A stretch of 64,000 nt of DNA from Glycomyces artemisiae (GTDB taxonomy: Bacteria > Actinomycetota > Actinomycetes > Mycobacteriales > Micromonosporaceae), in the NCBI RefSeq assembly GCF_003002955.1, contig NZ_PVTJ01000009.1, forward strand, positions 1 to 64,000, in the 5' to 3' direction. Below are positions 9,923 through 22,652 of the stretch, piece by piece (position 1 is the first letter of the stretch; every line of letters begins with the position of its first letter). Below the pieces are notes generated by a model. It worked only from the letters and a program-made list of their open reading frames with translations. It had not been told where the DNA came from and searched no databases. A program made the position numbers and the translations under genes.

Positions 9923-11154
9923 GTGGTCACTCCCTGGAGGTGGGCGTTCTTGGGGAAGTGGGCCTCGACGAGGTACCCGCCGCCGGGCCGGGGCCCGACC
10001 TCAAGCGTGCCGCCGTACAGCGTGGCGCGCTCGCGCATGCCGATCAGGCCGTGGCCGCCGGAGAACCCGGAGGCGGTCGGCGCCCCGGTCCCGGAGTCGC
10101 CCACGGAGATCCGGAACTCCTGGTCGCCGTAGTCGACGACGACGCCGGCCCTCGCGTGGGGCCCGGCGTGCTTGATCGTGTTCGTCAGGGCCTCCTGCGC
10201 GATCCGGTAGACCGCCAGGCTCACGCCCGTCGGCAGCGGGTACTCCTCGCCGCGGACGGTGTATCGCACCGGCAGGCCGGCCTCCTTGGTCTGCGCCACC
10301 AGCGCCCGCAGCGAGTCCACTGTAGGCTGCGGTTCGAGTTCTGCGCGGTCGCTCTCCTCATGGCCGTTGCGCAGGACGGTGAGGATGTCGCGCATCTCGC
10401 GCAGCGCGGTGCGCGCGGTCTGGTTCACCGTCGTCAGCGCCTCCTCGGCCGCGTCGGGGTCGGTGCGCAGGACCCGCTTGGCGCCCTCCGACATCACCCC
10501 GATGACCGAGATGTGGTGCGCGACGACGTCGTGCAGCTCGCGGGCGATGCGCCGCTGCTCGTCCGCGACGGCCTGGGCCGCGAGGGCCTCCTGCCGCTCC
10601 TCGGCGAACCGGGCCCGGTCCGACAGCTCCTCGACCTTCTCGCGCCGGTTCCGCACGACCCACCCGATCCAGAACACCGTGGCGGCCATGACGAGGTTGA
10701 CCATGACGAGGATCGTGGCGGTGATGTGGTCGAGCTCGGCGCCGACGCCCGCGTAGATGACCCCCGCGACCGGGACCCAGATCGCGGCCGACGCGAGCAG
10801 CGCCGTCTTCACCGGCCGCCACGCGGCCGCGGTGTACGTGAGCACGAAGAACCCGATACCGCTGTCGGCGCCCATGACCTGCGCGGGCTCCCAGAACACC
10901 GCGACGCCCATGATCACGAGGCCGAGGACCACGCCCGCCCACAGCGACCGCCGCCGCAGCGCGATGACCGAGAACGGCGCCAGGATCAGCAGCGACTGCG
11001 GCCACTCAAGCGCGTAGTCGGGCGCGAGCTGCGCCGTCGCGGCGAAGAACCCCGTGTAGATGACCCCGAGGACCACCGCGAGCAGGCAGTCGGCGAGGAA
11101 GGGCCGCTCGTGGAGCCAGTAGCGGAAGCGGTGGAAGGCGGAGGCGGCGTGCAC
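9919..11154 (-). CDS. membrane sensor histidine kinase (HisKA_3)
   Basis: A 411-residue sensor kinase. Five to six hydrophobic spans fill residues 18-168 with very short loops, so there is no large extracellular sensor; the signal is probably sensed in or near the membrane. A coiled-coil stretch leads to the HisKA_3 helix with phospho-acceptor His208 in RRIARELHDVVAHH, followed by a HATPase_c domain with a GHGLIGMRERA G-box near the end. Partner of the response regulator at 9245-9922. Start GTG 11154 has only a weak ribosome site. Confidence 0.93.
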   Translation of the reverse strand: MHAASAFHRFRYWLHERPFLADCLLAVVLGVIYTGFFAATAQLAPDYALEWPQSLLILAPFSVIALRRRSLWAGVVLGLVIMGVAVFWEPAQVMGADSGIGFFVLTYTAAAWRPVKTALLASAAIWVPVAGVIYAGVGAELDHITATILVMVNLVMAATVFWIGWVVRNRREKVEELSDRARFAEERQEALAAQAVADEQRRIARELHDVVAHHISVIGVMSEGAKRVLRTDPDAAEEALTTVNQTARTALREMRDILTVLRNGHEESDRAELEPQPTVDSLRALVAQTKEAGLPVRYTVRGEEYPLPTGVSLAVYRIAQEALTNTIKHAGPHARAGVVVDYGDQEFRISVGDSGTGAPTASGFSGGHGLIGMRERATLYGGTLEVGPRPGGGYLVEAHFPKNAHLQGVTT

Positions 11155-11219
11155 GCTCTATACCGTATCCGCCGGTCACTCCCGTTTCATCGAACGTGGG
11201 AATGATTCGCGGATCCGTC

Positions 11220-12050
11220 TCAGGGAGGAGGCATCTCCAGTCCTGAAAGGACGGTCGTCAGCGGATACGCCGGGGGCTCCCCGCCGAACTCCGGGCACAG
11301 CTTCTGGTGCGCGCACCAGCCGCACAGCTTCGACTTCTGCGGCCGGAACAGGCCCGTGGCGATCGCCTCCCGCATCGACGCCCACAGCGCCTTGAGGGTG
11401 CGCTCGAACTGCTCCAGCTCCCGCTCGGTCGGCGTGTAGTCGAGCACCTGGCCGTCGCCGAGGTACATCAGCCGCAGCAGCGTCGGCACCTTCCCGCGGG
11501 TGCGCCACCACACCAGCGCGTAGAACTTCATCTGGAACAGCGCCTTGTCCGCGAACCGGTCCGGCGGGCGCTTCCCGGTCTTGTAGTCCACCAGGCGCAC
11601 CAGCCCCGCCGGGTTCACGTCGGCCCGGTCGATGAACCCCTTCAGCTGCGTGCCGTCGTCGAGCGTGGTCGTCACCAGGCACTCCGTGCGGTGCGGCTGG
11701 AGGCGCTGCGGGTCCTCCATCGCGAAGTACGTCTCGACCAGGCGCCGCACGCCGCGCAGCCAGTCGGACTCGTCGCTCAGGCCGTCGAACAGCTCCGAGT
11801 ACTCCTGGGACGCGTTCAGGCGCGTCCACTCCGGCTCGATGAGCGCCAGCGCCTCCTCCGGGGTGCGCCGCCCCGCCTCCAGCTCGTACAGCCGCTCCAG
11901 GACCGCGTGGACGAGCGTCCCCTGCACCTGCGCCCTTGAGGACGGCTCGGGCAGGCGGTCGACCGCCCGGAACCGGTACAGCAGCGGGCACTGCTTGAAA
12001 TCCCCGGCGCGCGAAGGGGACAGCTGGGTCGGTCGGGTGGCGTTCGACAT
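11220..12050 (-). CDS. RecB-family PD-(D/E)XK exonuclease
   Basis: A 276-residue nuclease of the PDDEXK_1/RecB-like family found beside trmI and proteasome genes in actinobacteria. It opens with LSPSRAGDFKQCPLLYRF, has the active-site strands GFIDRADVNPAG and VRLVDYKTGK (Asp and Asp-Tyr-Lys), and ends with CGWCAHQKLCPEF, which with the early Cys can form the Fe-S cluster seen in Cas4/AddB-type nucleases. It probably acts in DNA repair. Start ATG 12050 matches where homologues begin (SNATRPTQLSP); the frame is open further to 12107. Despite the Cas4 resemblance it is far from the cas gene at 63216 and is chromosomal. Confidence 0.85.
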   Translation of the reverse strand: MSNATRPTQLSPSRAGDFKQCPLLYRFRAVDRLPEPSSRAQVQGTLVHAVLERLYELEAGRRTPEEALALIEPEWTRLNASQEYSELFDGLSDESDWLRGVRRLVETYFAMEDPQRLQPHRTECLVTTTLDDGTQLKGFIDRADVNPAGLVRLVDYKTGKRPPDRFADKALFQMKFYALVWWRTRGKVPTLLRLMYLGDGQVLDYTPTERELEQFERTLKALWASMREAIATGLFRPQKSKLCGWCAHQKLCPEFGGEPPAYPLTTVLSGLEMPPP

Positions 12051-12127
12051 CCCTTGAGCATAGGACGGGGCGCCGACACGCCTTCGGGCCGCTGGACTTT
12101 TTAACATAACGCACGTACGGTTTAGGT

Positions 12128-12871
12128 ATGACGAACCAGCAGCAAGCGCGCTCCTTCGGCCAGGCCGCCGACCTCTACGACGCCGCCCGCCCCACGTACC
12201 CCGCCGAGGCCCTCGCCTGGCTCGCCGGGGACGCGCCCGCCGACGTCGTCGACGTCGGCGCCGGGACCGGCCTGCTCACCCGCGGCCTCATCGCCCTCGG
12301 CCACCGCGTCACCGCCGTCGACCCCGACGAGCAGATGCTCGCCAAGCTCACCGCCGCCACCACCGGCCTCGTCGACGCGCGGGTCGGCAGCGCCGAAGCG
12401 CTCCCGCTCCCCGACGCGAGCGCCGACGTCATCACCGCCGGCCAGGCCTTCCACTGGTTCGACCGCCCCAAGGCCCTCCCCGAGCTGCGCCGCGTCCTGC
12501 GCCCCGGCGGCGTCCTCGCCCCGATCTGGAACCTCCGCGACGAGTCCGTCGACTGGGTCGAGCGCCTCACCGAGATCGTCGGCTCCTCCAAAGGCGAGCA
12601 GATGGCCACCCGCGCCGCCGAGCCCGGCTACTTCGAGCCCGGCTTCGGCGAACCCGAGGTGCGGGTCTTCCGGCACGAGAAGCCCCTCGACGCCGACGGC
12701 CTGATCCGGCTCGTCCAGTCCCGCTCCTACTACCTCACCGCCGACGCCGACCGCCGGCGCGACCTCGTCGCCCGCGTCGAGGACCTCATCGCCACCCACC
12801 CCGACCTCGCTGGACGCGAGACCTTCGCGATGCCCTACCGGACCCACGCCTTCCGCGTCAGGCCCGTCTGA
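12128..12871 (+). CDS. class I SAM-dependent methyltransferase
   Basis: A 247-residue methyltransferase of the Methyltransf_11 type. The SAM-binding motif I is VVDVGAGTGLLTRGL (about residues 39-53), with VTAVDPDEQML as motif II and a DVITAGQAFHWF motif characteristic of this subgroup. The N-terminus SFGQAADLYDAARPTYP is typical of the trans-aconitate/ubiquinone-like group. Substrate cannot be assigned. Divergent from the nuclease gene, with a 77-nt AT-rich gap that holds TAACAT. Confidence 0.88.
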   Translation: MTNQQQARSFGQAADLYDAARPTYPAEALAWLAGDAPADVVDVGAGTGLLTRGLIALGHRVTAVDPDEQMLAKLTAATTGLVDARVGSAEALPLPDASADVITAGQAFHWFDRPKALPELRRVLRPGGVLAPIWNLRDESVDWVERLTEIVGSSKGEQMATRAAEPGYFEPGFGEPEVRVFRHEKPLDADGLIRLVQSRSYYLTADADRRRDLVARVEDLIATHPDLAGRETFAMPYRTHAFRVRPV

Positions 12872-12967
12872 ACTCATCGGAATGCTCTGAACCGCGCCCG
12901 GACTCCTGCGCCTGTGCACAGTTATGGCTCGCGAGCTTCGCCAAGAGTGCGCGTAGCATTGCCGCCG

Positions 12968-15015
<2,048 letters not shown>

Positions 15016-15070
15016 CAATCCGCGGTTTTCGAGAGTCGGATTCACGACTTCCCAAGTGCTGAAACAAGAT

Positions 15071-15100
15071 AGCGCGGCTCCGTATAAGCGGGGCCGCGCT
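15071..15100. terminator. bidirectional terminator hairpin
   Basis: A 12-bp stem with one G-T pair (15071-15082 with 15089-15100), loop TATAAG, between convergent trmI and the ferredoxin gene. Confidence 0.75.
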
Positions 15101-15113
15101 TCGGTCGTTCGGT

Positions 15114-15401
15114 CTAGTCGTCGGCGCCGGGTCCGGCGACGGCCTCCTTGCTCGCGCGGTCGCGGACGTAGATGCACTCGCCGGGGCAGTCGTGCGCGGC
15201 GTTCACAATGTCCAGTCGCAGGTGCTCAGGCACGCTGACTTGCGAACCCGCCGTAGTCAACAGCTCTCCCTGAGTGTCCTTCACGTACGCGAGGCCGTCG
15301 ATGTCGAACTCGAACACGTCGGGGGCGTACTGCACGCAGAGCCCGTCCCCGGTGCACGCGTCCTGGTCGATCGAGACTTCGAGTTCACGTTCCACAGCCA
15401 T
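15114..15401 (-). CDS. ferredoxin, probably [3Fe-4S]
   Basis: A 95-residue small acidic ferredoxin. The N-terminal cluster ligands are in CTGDGLC (Cys-x5-Cys) and the last in HDCPGECIYV, the layout of actinobacterial one-cluster ferredoxins that serve P450s and similar enzymes. Start ATG 15401 is preceded by GTGGGAG. It is commonly found between trmI and arc. Electron transfer partner is not in the neighbourhood. Confidence 0.9.
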   Translation of the reverse strand: MAVERELEVSIDQDACTGDGLCVQYAPDVFEFDIDGLAYVKDTQGELLTTAGSQVSVPEHLRLDIVNAAHDCPGECIYVRDRASKEAVAGPGADD

Positions 15402-15517
15402 GGCTCCCACATTAAATCGCATCGAGAATGTAGCGCAATGTCGGTGGCGAGCCTTACTATTGGCCTCCCCAGCCAGCTACGGTTGGAGTAGCAACACTCT
15501 CCTGGGAGGTGTGACCC

Positions 15518-17299
15518 GTGGCACGAAGCAACGATGACCGTCGACAGAACCTGGGCCAGGGCTCAGAGCGCGACGAACTGTCAGGACAGGTCGAAGAGCT
15601 CCAGGAAGAACTGGCCGCGGCACGGCGCCGTCTCACCGAAACGCCCCGACACATGCACATCCTGGAGGAGCGGCTCGCCGCCGCCCAATCCCAGATCGAC
15701 CGCCTGTCGGAGCAGAACGAGCGCCTCGTGGCGACCTTGAAAGAGGCCCGCGAGCAGATCGTCTCACTGAAAGAGGAAATCGACCGGCTCGCCCAGCCGC
15801 CGTCCGGGTACGGCGTGTTCCTGGGCGCGCGCGAGGACGGCACCGTAGACGTCTTCACCTCCGGTCGCAAGTTCCGGGTGTCCCTCGCCCCCTCGATCGA
15901 CCCCGAGGAGCTGGAGCGCGGCCAGGAGGTCCTGCTCAACGACGCCATGAACGTGGTCGAGGTCCTCGACTACGAGCGCATCGGCGAGGTCGTCACGCTC
16001 AAGGAGCTCATCGAGAACCCGAGCGGCGGACCTCCCGACCGGGCCCTGGTCACCAGCCACGCCGACGAGGAGCGGGTCGTGCTGCTCTCCGACGCGCTCA
16101 TCAACGGGCCGCTGCGCGCCGGCGACTCGGTCATGATCGAGCCGCGCGCGGGCTACGCGTACGAGCGCATCCAGAAGAGCGAGGTCGAAGAGCTCGTCCT
16201 CGAAGAGGTCCCCGACGTCGACTACTACGACATCGGCGGCCTCGACGGGCAGATCGAGATGATCCGCGACGCCGTGGAGCTCCCGTTCCTGCACGCCGAC
16301 CTCTTCCGCGAGCACGAGCTGCGCCCGCCGAAGGGCATCCTGCTCTACGGCCCTCCCGGCTGCGGCAAGACGCTCATCGCCAAGGCCGTCGCCAACTCGC
16401 TGGCCAAGAAGGTCGCCGAGATGCGCGGCGAGGAGACCTCCTCCAAGAGCTTCTTCCTCAACATCAAGGGCCCGGAGCTGCTGAACAAGTACGTCGGCGA
16501 GACCGAGCGGCACATCCGCCTGGTCTTCCAGCGGGCCCGCGAGAAGGCCAGCGAGGGCATGCCGGTCATCGTGTTCTTCGACGAGATGGACTCGATCTTC
16601 CGCACCCGCGGCTCGGGCGTGTCCTCCGACGTCGAGAACACGATCGTCCCGCAGCTCCTGTCGGAGATCGACGGCGTCGAGGGCCTGGAGAACGTCATCG
16701 TCATCGGCGCCTCCAACCGCGAGGACATGATCGACCCGGCGATCCTGCGGCCCGGCCGCCTGGACGTCAAGATCAAGATCGAGCGGCCCGACGCCGAGTC
16801 CGCGAAGGACATCTTCTCGAAGTACATCACCCCGACCCTGCCGCTGCACGACGACGACCTCGCCGAGCACGACAAGGACCGGGACGCCACCGTGGCCTCG
16901 ATGATCCAGGCGGTCGTCGAGCGGATGTACTCCGAGGTCGACGAGAACCGCTTCCTCGAAGTGACCTACGCCGACGGCGACAAGGAGGTCCTGTACTTCA
17001 AGGACTTCAACTCCGGCGCCATGATCGAGAACATCGTGGCCCGCGCCAAGAAGATGGCCATCAAGGACTTCCTCACCTCGCAGTCGCGGGGCATCCGGCT
17101 CAGCCACCTGATCGACTCCACGGTGGACGAGTTCCGCGAGAACGAGGACCTGCCGAACACCACCAACCCGGACGACTGGGCCCGCATCTCCGGCAAGAAG
17201 GGCGAGCGGATCGTCTACATCCGCACGCTCGTCTCCGGCAAGGGCGCGGACTCCGGCCGCAGCATCGACACCGTGTCGAACACCGGACAGTACCTGTAA
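15518..17299 (+). CDS. arc: proteasome-activating AAA ATPase ARC/Mpa
   Basis: A 593-residue hexameric ATPase that binds pupylated proteins, unfolds them and feeds them into the 20S proteasome. A coiled coil (about 18-92) binds Pup; two OB domains follow (about 95-235); then the AAA module with Walker A GPPGCGKT (278-285), Walker [13 protein letters not shown], and the [13 protein letters not shown] arginine-finger region. The C-terminus ends GQYL, the signal that docks into the alpha ring. Start GTG 15518 has GGGAGG upstream. First gene of the proteasome block. Confidence 0.98.
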   Translation: MARSNDDRRQNLGQGSERDELSGQVEELQEELAAARRRLTETPRHMHILEERLAAAQSQIDRLSEQNERLVATLKEAREQIVSLKEEIDRLAQPPSGYGVFLGAREDGTVDVFTSGRKFRVSLAPSIDPEELERGQEVLLNDAMNVVEVLDYERIGEVVTLKELIENPSGGPPDRALVTSHADEERVVLLSDALINGPLRAGDSVMIEPRAGYAYERIQKSEVEELVLEEVPDVDYYDIGGLDGQIEMIRDAVELPFLHADLFREHELRPPKGILLYGPPGCGKTLIAKAVANSLAKKVAEMRGEETSSKSFFLNIKGPELLNKYVGETERHIRLVFQRAREKASEGMPVIVFFDEMDSIFRTRGSGVSSDVENTIVPQLLSEIDGVEGLENVIVIGASNREDMIDPAILRPGRLDVKIKIERPDAESAKDIFSKYITPTLPLHDDDLAEHDKDRDATVASMIQAVVERMYSEVDENRFLEVTYADGDKEVLYFKDFNSGAMIENIVARAKKMAIKDFLTSQSRGIRLSHLIDSTVDEFRENEDLPNTTNPDDWARISGKKGERIVYIRTLVSGKGADSGRSIDTVSNTGQYL

Positions 17300-17507
17300 T
17301 TCAGTAATACCAGCTCAGAGGGATCGGTCGGCGGATTCGTCCGCCGGCCGATCCCTCCTGCGTCCGGCGTGTCGCGCGCACGCATCCGGGTAACCGCCGT
17401 CCATGAAGCCGCAGCCATTGAACAACGTGCACATCGAGTCCGCGGAAATCCAGTCGAGCGCACTCCGAGGGGGCGCAAAGGGGCCGGGACGGACTAGGCT
17501 CGAAGGC

Positions 17508-19013
17508 ATGACCGTTCGCCGCATCATGGGCACCGAGATCGAATACGGGATCTCCGTGCCGGGCCAGCCGGGGGCCAACCCGATGGTGACCTCCTCGCAG
17601 ATCGTCAACGCCTACGCCGCCCGCCCCGAGCTGTCCAAGGGCGGACGGGCCAGGTGGGACTACGAGGAGGAGACCCCCCTGCGCGACGCCCGCGGCTTCA
17701 CGTACACCGGGGCCCTCTACGACCCCGCCGAGAACCTCGCCGACGAGGACTCCGGGCTCGCCAACGTCATCCTCACCAACGGCGCGCGCCTCTACGTCGA
17801 CCACGCGCACCCCGAGTACTCCACGCCCGAGGTCACCAACCCCCGCGAGATCGTGCTGTTCGACAAGGCCGGCGAGATGACCATGGCCGAGGCCGCCCTC
17901 CGGGCCGCCCACACGCCCGGCATCGGCCCGATCAACCTGTACAAGAACAACACCGACAACAAGGGCGCCTCCTACGGCGCGCACGAGAACTACCTCATGT
18001 CGCGCCAGACGCCCTTCGCGGACATCGTCGCCCACTTCACGCCGTTCCTGGTCACCCGCCAGGTCTTCGCGGGCGCCGGGCGCATCGGCATCGGCCAGGA
18101 CGCCTCCGAGCACCGCTACCAGATCTCCCAGCGCGCCGACTTCTTCGAAGTCGAGGTCGGCCTGGAGACCACCCTGAAGCGGCCCATCATCAACACCCGC
18201 GACGAGCCGCACGCCGACGCCGAGCGGTACCGCCGCCTCCACGTCATCATCGGCGACGCCAACCTCGCCGAGCACGCCACGTTCCTCAAGACCGGCACCG
18301 CCTCGATCGTCCTCGCGATGATCGAATCGGGCGCCTTCGACGGCTCCCTCGGCATCGCCGAGCCCGTCGCCGAGCTCCGCGCCGTGTCCCACGACCCCAC
18401 GCTCACGCACAAGATCGAACTGCGCAACGGCAAGCGGCTCACCGCGGTCGAACTCCAGCAGTCCATCCTGGAGCAGGCCGAGGCCTACTGCGGCGCCGAC
18501 GCCGACCCCGACACCCGCGAGGTCCTCGACCTGTGGGCGTACGTCCTCGACGCGCTGGCCCGCGACCCCATGGAGCTGGCCGACATGCTCGACTGGCCCG
18601 CGAAGCTCTCCCTGCTCGACCGGTACCGGCAGCGCGAGAACCTCGACTGGGGCGCCGCGAAGCTCCAGGCCATCGACCTCCAGTACCACGACGTGCGCCC
18701 CGAGAAGGGCCTCTACCACCGGCTCGTCGCCCGCGGCAAGATGAAGCGGCTGCTCACCGACACCGAGATCATCAACGCGATGACCGAGCCGCCCGCCGAC
18801 ACCCGCGCGTTCTTCCGCGGCCGGTGCCTCTCGCGCTACCCCTCCGAGGTCGTCGCGGCCTCCTGGGACTCCGTCATCTTCGACGTCGGCGCCGACTCGC
18901 TCGTGCGAGTGCCCATGATGGAGCCCGAAAAGGGCACCAAAGCCCATGTGGGAGAGCTGTTCGAGCGCTGCGAGGCCGCGAAGGACCTCCTCGACGTCAT
19001 CACCGCCGATTAG
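17508..19013 (+). CDS. dop: Pup deamidase/depupylase Dop
   Basis: A 501-residue member of the carboxylate-amine ligase fold. It deamidates the C-terminal Gln of Pup to Glu and removes Pup from targets. The N-terminal MGTEIEYGIS carries the metal-binding Glu pair; INLYKNNTDNKGASYGAHENYL, TPFLVTRQVFAGAG and [19 protein letters not shown] are shared with PafA, while the Dop-specific loop lies near residues 40-80. ATG 17508 is chosen because homology starts there. It is followed by pup after 111 nt. Confidence 0.97.
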   Translation: MTVRRIMGTEIEYGISVPGQPGANPMVTSSQIVNAYAARPELSKGGRARWDYEEETPLRDARGFTYTGALYDPAENLADEDSGLANVILTNGARLYVDHAHPEYSTPEVTNPREIVLFDKAGEMTMAEAALRAAHTPGIGPINLYKNNTDNKGASYGAHENYLMSRQTPFADIVAHFTPFLVTRQVFAGAGRIGIGQDASEHRYQISQRADFFEVEVGLETTLKRPIINTRDEPHADAERYRRLHVIIGDANLAEHATFLKTGTASIVLAMIESGAFDGSLGIAEPVAELRAVSHDPTLTHKIELRNGKRLTAVELQQSILEQAEAYCGADADPDTREVLDLWAYVLDALARDPMELADMLDWPAKLSLLDRYRQRENLDWGAAKLQAIDLQYHDVRPEKGLYHRLVARGKMKRLLTDTEIINAMTEPPADTRAFFRGRCLSRYPSEVVAASWDSVIFDVGADSLVRVPMMEPEKGTKAHVGELFERCEAAKDLLDVITAD

Positions 19014-19124
19014 CCGACACCGCTCCGCCGCGGGAATATTACAGAGCGGTACAGCGTCGTATCTGGCGTGCTGTCGTACTCTCGCGGTACGGTTTATGCA
19101 CCGTCGAGGTAGAAGGGAACAGCT

Positions 19125-19340
19125 ATGGCAGCGAAGGACTCCGGCGGGCAGTCGCAGTCGCAGCGGTCACGGCAGGAAGCAGACGCCGAGACCACCGAGG
19201 CCGCTGTAGACCCCGAGATCGCCGAACGCCACGAGGCGATGACCGAAGAAGTCGACGACCTGCTCGACGAGATCGACGAGGTCCTGGAGACCAACTCCGA
19301 GGAGTTCGTGCGCTCGTTCGTGCAGAAGGGCGGCCAGTAG
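19125..19340 (+). CDS. pup: prokaryotic ubiquitin-like protein Pup
   Basis: A 71-residue, highly charged, mostly disordered protein tag. The helical ARC-binding part is around residues 30-60 (EAMTEEVDDLLDEIDEVLETN), and the C-terminus is FVQKGGQ. The final Gln means Dop must convert it to Glu before PafA can attach it to lysines. SD GAAGGGA lies 6-7 nt before the ATG. Confidence 0.98.
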   Translation: MAAKDSGGQSQSQRSRQEADAETTEAAVDPEIAERHEAMTEEVDDLLDEIDEVLETNSEEFVRSFVQKGGQ

Positions 19341-19455
19341 CCGCACCTGCGGTCGACAGGACCTGGTGTGACGCACAGGCGCACCGGGGCCTGGCACCGT
19401 CCAGTCGGAACTCGGCCGAGCGTCGAAAAGAATAGAGAATCAGGGAGGTCATGTC

Positions 19456-20292
19456 GTGACAGGTCAAGGATTCCCAGGCAAACTGCCCAACGCGTATATG
19501 ACGGCTGGAACCTCCTCCTTCTCGGAGTTCCTCATGCAGACGGCGCCTGAAATGCTGCCGGGGCGCAGGCCCCTGCCCCCCGGCGACTTCGCCGAGATGA
19601 GCGCCCACGCGACCACGATCGTCGCGCTCAAGACCGCCGAAGGCGTCGTCATGGCCGGCGACCGGCGAGCCACGTCCGGCAACTACATCGCCAGCCGCGA
19701 CATCGAGAAGGTCTTCCCCGCCGACGGCTACTCGCTCGTCGGCATGGCCGGCACCGCCGGGCTCGGCATCGAGCTCATCAAGCTCTACCAGGTCGAACTC
19801 GAACACTACGAGAAGCTCGAAGGCGCACCGCTCACCTTGAACGGCAAGGCGAACCGCCTCGCCTCCATGCTGCGCGGCAACCTCGGCATGGCCATGCAGG
19901 GCCTCGCCGTCGTCCCCCTGTTCGCGGGGTTCGACAACGACGCGCCCTCCGTCGCCGAAGCCGGGAAGATCTACAGCTTCGACGTCGTCGGCGGCGTCTA
20001 CGCCGAACGCGACTACGACTCGATCGGCTCCGGCTCGATCTTCGCCAAGGGCTCGCTGAAGAAGCGCTACCGGCGCGGCCTCAGCACCGAGGACGCCGTC
20101 AAGGCCGCCGTCGAGGCGCTCTACGACGCCGCGGACGACGACTCCGCCACCGGCGGACCCGACCCGATCCGCGACCTCTACCCCGTGGTCATGTCCGCCA
20201 CCGCCGAAGGCTCCAGGCGCATCGACGACGCCGTCGTCGCCGACCTGGCCCGCTCGGTCATCGCGGCCCGCACCGAGAACCCCTACGGATAA
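19456..20292 (+). CDS. prcB: 20S proteasome beta subunit PrcB
   Basis: A 278-residue catalytic subunit. A 52-residue propeptide ends at SAHA, and the mature chain starts with the nucleophile Thr53 in [21 protein letters not shown], with the catalytic Asp and Lys ([15 protein letters not shown]) in place. Start GTG 19456 behind GGGAGG; an ATG at 19451 is out of frame and ends at once. Followed after 15 nt by prcA. Confidence 0.97.
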   Translation: MTGQGFPGKLPNAYMTAGTSSFSEFLMQTAPEMLPGRRPLPPGDFAEMSAHATTIVALKTAEGVVMAGDRRATSGNYIASRDIEKVFPADGYSLVGMAGTAGLGIELIKLYQVELEHYEKLEGAPLTLNGKANRLASMLRGNLGMAMQGLAVVPLFAGFDNDAPSVAEAGKIYSFDVVGGVYAERDYDSIGSGSIFAKGSLKKRYRRGLSTEDAVKAAVEALYDAADDDSATGGPDPIRDLYPVVMSATAEGSRRIDDAVVADLARSVIAARTENPYG

Positions 20293-20307
20293 GGAGAGGA
20301 GCCTGAC

Positions 20308-21111
20308 ATGGCCATGCAGTTCTACACCAGTCCCGAGCAGATCATGCGGGACCGGGCCGAGTTCGCCCGCAAGAACATCTCCCGCGGCCGCAACGTCGTC
20401 GTGCTCTCGTGCGCCGACGGGGTCCTCCTGGTCGCCGAGAACGTCTCCTCGGCGCTCCACAAGGTCTACGAGCTGTACGACCGCATCGGCTTCGCCGCCG
20501 TCGGCAAGTACAACGAGTTCGAGAACCTCCGCACCGCGGGCGTGAGGATGGCCGACCTGCGCGGCTACTCCTACGACCGCCGCGACGTCACCGCCGCCAG
20601 CCTCGCCAAGGCCTACGCGCAGACGCTCGGCGCGATCTTCTCGGAGCAGACCAAGCCCTTCGAGGTCGAGATCTGCGTCGCCGGCGTCGGGGCGTCCCCC
20701 GAGGCCGACGAGCTCTACCGGCTCACCTTCGACGGCTCGATCAACGACGAGCCGGGCTACCTCGCCATGGGCGGCGCCGCCGAGCAGCTCGTCGAGGTTC
20801 TCTCCGAAGGCCACGACGCCGACGCCCCGCTCGCCGACGCGTTCGCGCTGGCGCTGCGGGCGCTCTCCTCTGACGGCGGCAACGGCACCCGCCGCGAGCT
20901 GACCACCGACGTCCTCGAAGTGGCCGTCCTCGAACGCGCCCGCCCCGGCCGCGCGTTCCGGCGCATCGAGGGCCTCGCCCTCGACGCGCTCATGCCGCGC
21001 GCCGACGACGAGCCCTCCGAGGTCGACCCCGACGACGTCATCGGGGACGACGACCCGGCCGCCGAGCCGGACACGCCCGACAAGGGCGAAAGGCCCGAGC
21101 CGAGCGAATAG
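20308..21111 (+). CDS. prcA: 20S proteasome alpha subunit PrcA
   Basis: A 267-residue alpha-ring subunit with [29 protein letters not shown] at the gate and an inactive Ntn fold. The C-terminal 40 residues are an acidic tail ([17 protein letters not shown]), longer than in many homologues and probably disordered. The gene follows prcB with a GGAGAGGAG ribosome site. Confidence 0.97.
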   Translation: MAMQFYTSPEQIMRDRAEFARKNISRGRNVVVLSCADGVLLVAENVSSALHKVYELYDRIGFAAVGKYNEFENLRTAGVRMADLRGYSYDRRDVTAASLAKAYAQTLGAIFSEQTKPFEVEICVAGVGASPEADELYRLTFDGSINDEPGYLAMGGAAEQLVEVLSEGHDADAPLADAFALALRALSSDGGNGTRRELTTDVLEVAVLERARPGRAFRRIEGLALDALMPRADDEPSEVDPDDVIGDDDPAAEPDTPDKGERPEPSE

Positions 21112-21163
21112 CAACGGCCCGAGCCGCATTCACGGAAAACGAAACTCCCGCACGCAAGTGGAC

Positions 21164-21193
21164 GGTCGCGGGGGCGCCAGCGCCCCCGCGACC
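21164..21193 (+). terminator. terminator hairpin after prcA
   Basis: A perfect 13-bp stem (21164-21176 with 21181-21193) with a 4-nt loop, in the 172-nt gap between prcA and pafA. It suggests pafA has a separate promoter or is partly insulated. Confidence 0.65.
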
Positions 21194-21283
21194 CCGCCAA
21201 GACCGTCAACACGCCCGTCGCGGAGCGAAACCGTTCGACCGCGAGGGGTGTTCTCCTCAACCGAATCGGGGTAGGGTTTCGAC

Positions 21284-22642
21284 ATGGACAGGCGCATTTT
21301 CGGACTGGAGACCGAATACGGGGTCACTTGCACCTTCAGGGGACAGCGCCGCCTGTCTCCGGACGAAGTGGCCCGATACCTCTTCAGGCGTGTGGTCTCC
21401 TGGGGCCGCTCCTCCAACGTGTTCCTCCGCAACGGCGCCCGCCTCTACCTCGACGTGGGCTCCCACCCCGAGTACGCCACCCCCGAGTGCGACTCCGTCG
21501 AGGACCTGGTCAAGCACGACCGGGCCGGCGAGCGCATCCTCGAAGGCCTCATGATCGACGCGGAGAAGCGCCTCCACGACGAGGGCATCGCCGGGGACAT
21601 CTACCTGTTCAAGAACAACACCGACTCCGCCGGGAACTCCTACGGCTGCCACGAGAACTACCTCGTCAGCCGCCACGGCGAGTTCGGGCGCCTCGCCGAG
21701 GTCCTCATCCCGTTCCTCGTCACCCGCCAGCTCATCTGCGGCGCCGGCAAGGTCCTCCAGACCCCGCGGGGCGCGCGCTTCTGCCTGTCGCAGCGCGCCG
21801 AGCACATCTGGGAGGGCGTCTCCTCCGCGACCACCCGCTCGCGCCCCATCATCAACACCCGCGACGAGCCGCACGCCGACGCCGAGCGGTACCGCCGCCT
21901 CCACGTCATCGTCGGCGACTCGAACATCAACGAGATCACCACGATGCTCAAGATCGGCTCCGCCGACCTGGTGCTGCGGATGATCGAGACCGGCGTGACC
22001 ATGCGCGACCTCACCCTGGAGAACCCGATCCGGGCCATCCGCGAGATCAGCCACGACACGACCGGGAAGCGCCTGGTGCGCCTCGCGAGCGGACGCGAGG
22101 CGTCCGCACTGGACATCCAGCGCGAGTACCTGGAGAAGGCGATGGACTTCGTCGACCAGCGCGGCGCCGACGCGACCACCAAGCGCGTCATCGAGCTGTG
22201 GGGCCGCGTGCTCCAGGCCGTCGAGGACGGCAACCTCGACACGATCTCGCGCGAGATCGACTGGGTCGCGAAGTACAAGCTCATCGAGCGGTACCGCGAG
22301 AAGCGCGGCCTGCCGCTGTCGAGCCCGCGCGTCGCCCAGCTCGACCTCGCCTACCACGACATCCGGCGCGGGCGCGGCCTGCACCACCTGATGGAGAAGC
22401 GCGGCGAGGCCGACAGGATCACGCAGGACGTCGAGGTGTTCGAGGCCAAGGAGGTGCCGCCGCAGACCACGCGCGCGCGCCTGCGCGGCGAGTTCATCCG
22501 CAAGGCGCAGGAGAAGCGCCGCGACTTCACCGTCGACTGGGTGCACCTGAAGCTCAACGACCAGGCGCAGCGCACCGTCCTGTGCAAGGACCCGTTCCGC
22601 TCGCGCGACGAGCGCGTGGACAAGCTCATCGCCAGCATGTGA
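21284..22642 (+). CDS. pafA: Pup-protein ligase PafA
   Basis: A 452-residue ligase that couples the C-terminal Glu of Pup to substrate lysines with [19 protein letters not shown] holds the metal-binding Glu residues; [11 protein letters not shown] with the catalytic Asp, [20 protein letters not shown] and [24 protein letters not shown] are intact. It is a paralogue of Dop but lacks the Dop loop. TAGGGT lies 16-21 nt before the ATG and could be its -10 box. Confidence 0.97.
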   Translation: MDRRIFGLETEYGVTCTFRGQRRLSPDEVARYLFRRVVSWGRSSNVFLRNGARLYLDVGSHPEYATPECDSVEDLVKHDRAGERILEGLMIDAEKRLHDEGIAGDIYLFKNNTDSAGNSYGCHENYLVSRHGEFGRLAEVLIPFLVTRQLICGAGKVLQTPRGARFCLSQRAEHIWEGVSSATTRSRPIINTRDEPHADAERYRRLHVIVGDSNINEITTMLKIGSADLVLRMIETGVTMRDLTLENPIRAIREISHDTTGKRLVRLASGREASALDIQREYLEKAMDFVDQRGADATTKRVIELWGRVLQAVEDGNLDTISREIDWVAKYKLIERYREKRGLPLSSPRVAQLDLAYHDIRRGRGLHHLMEKRGEADRITQDVEVFEAKEVPPQTTRARLRGEFIRKAQEKRRDFTVDWVHLKLNDQAQRTVLCKDPFRSRDERVDKLIASM

Positions 22643-22652
22643 GCATTGGGGC

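Noticed and set aside
11220..12050. Cas4 of the CRISPR system
   Set aside because: It is a RecB-like PDDEXK protein with a Cys cluster, but it lies in the conserved trmI/proteasome neighbourhood 50 kb from cse1 and matches the chromosomal family; type I-E systems do not normally use Cas4.
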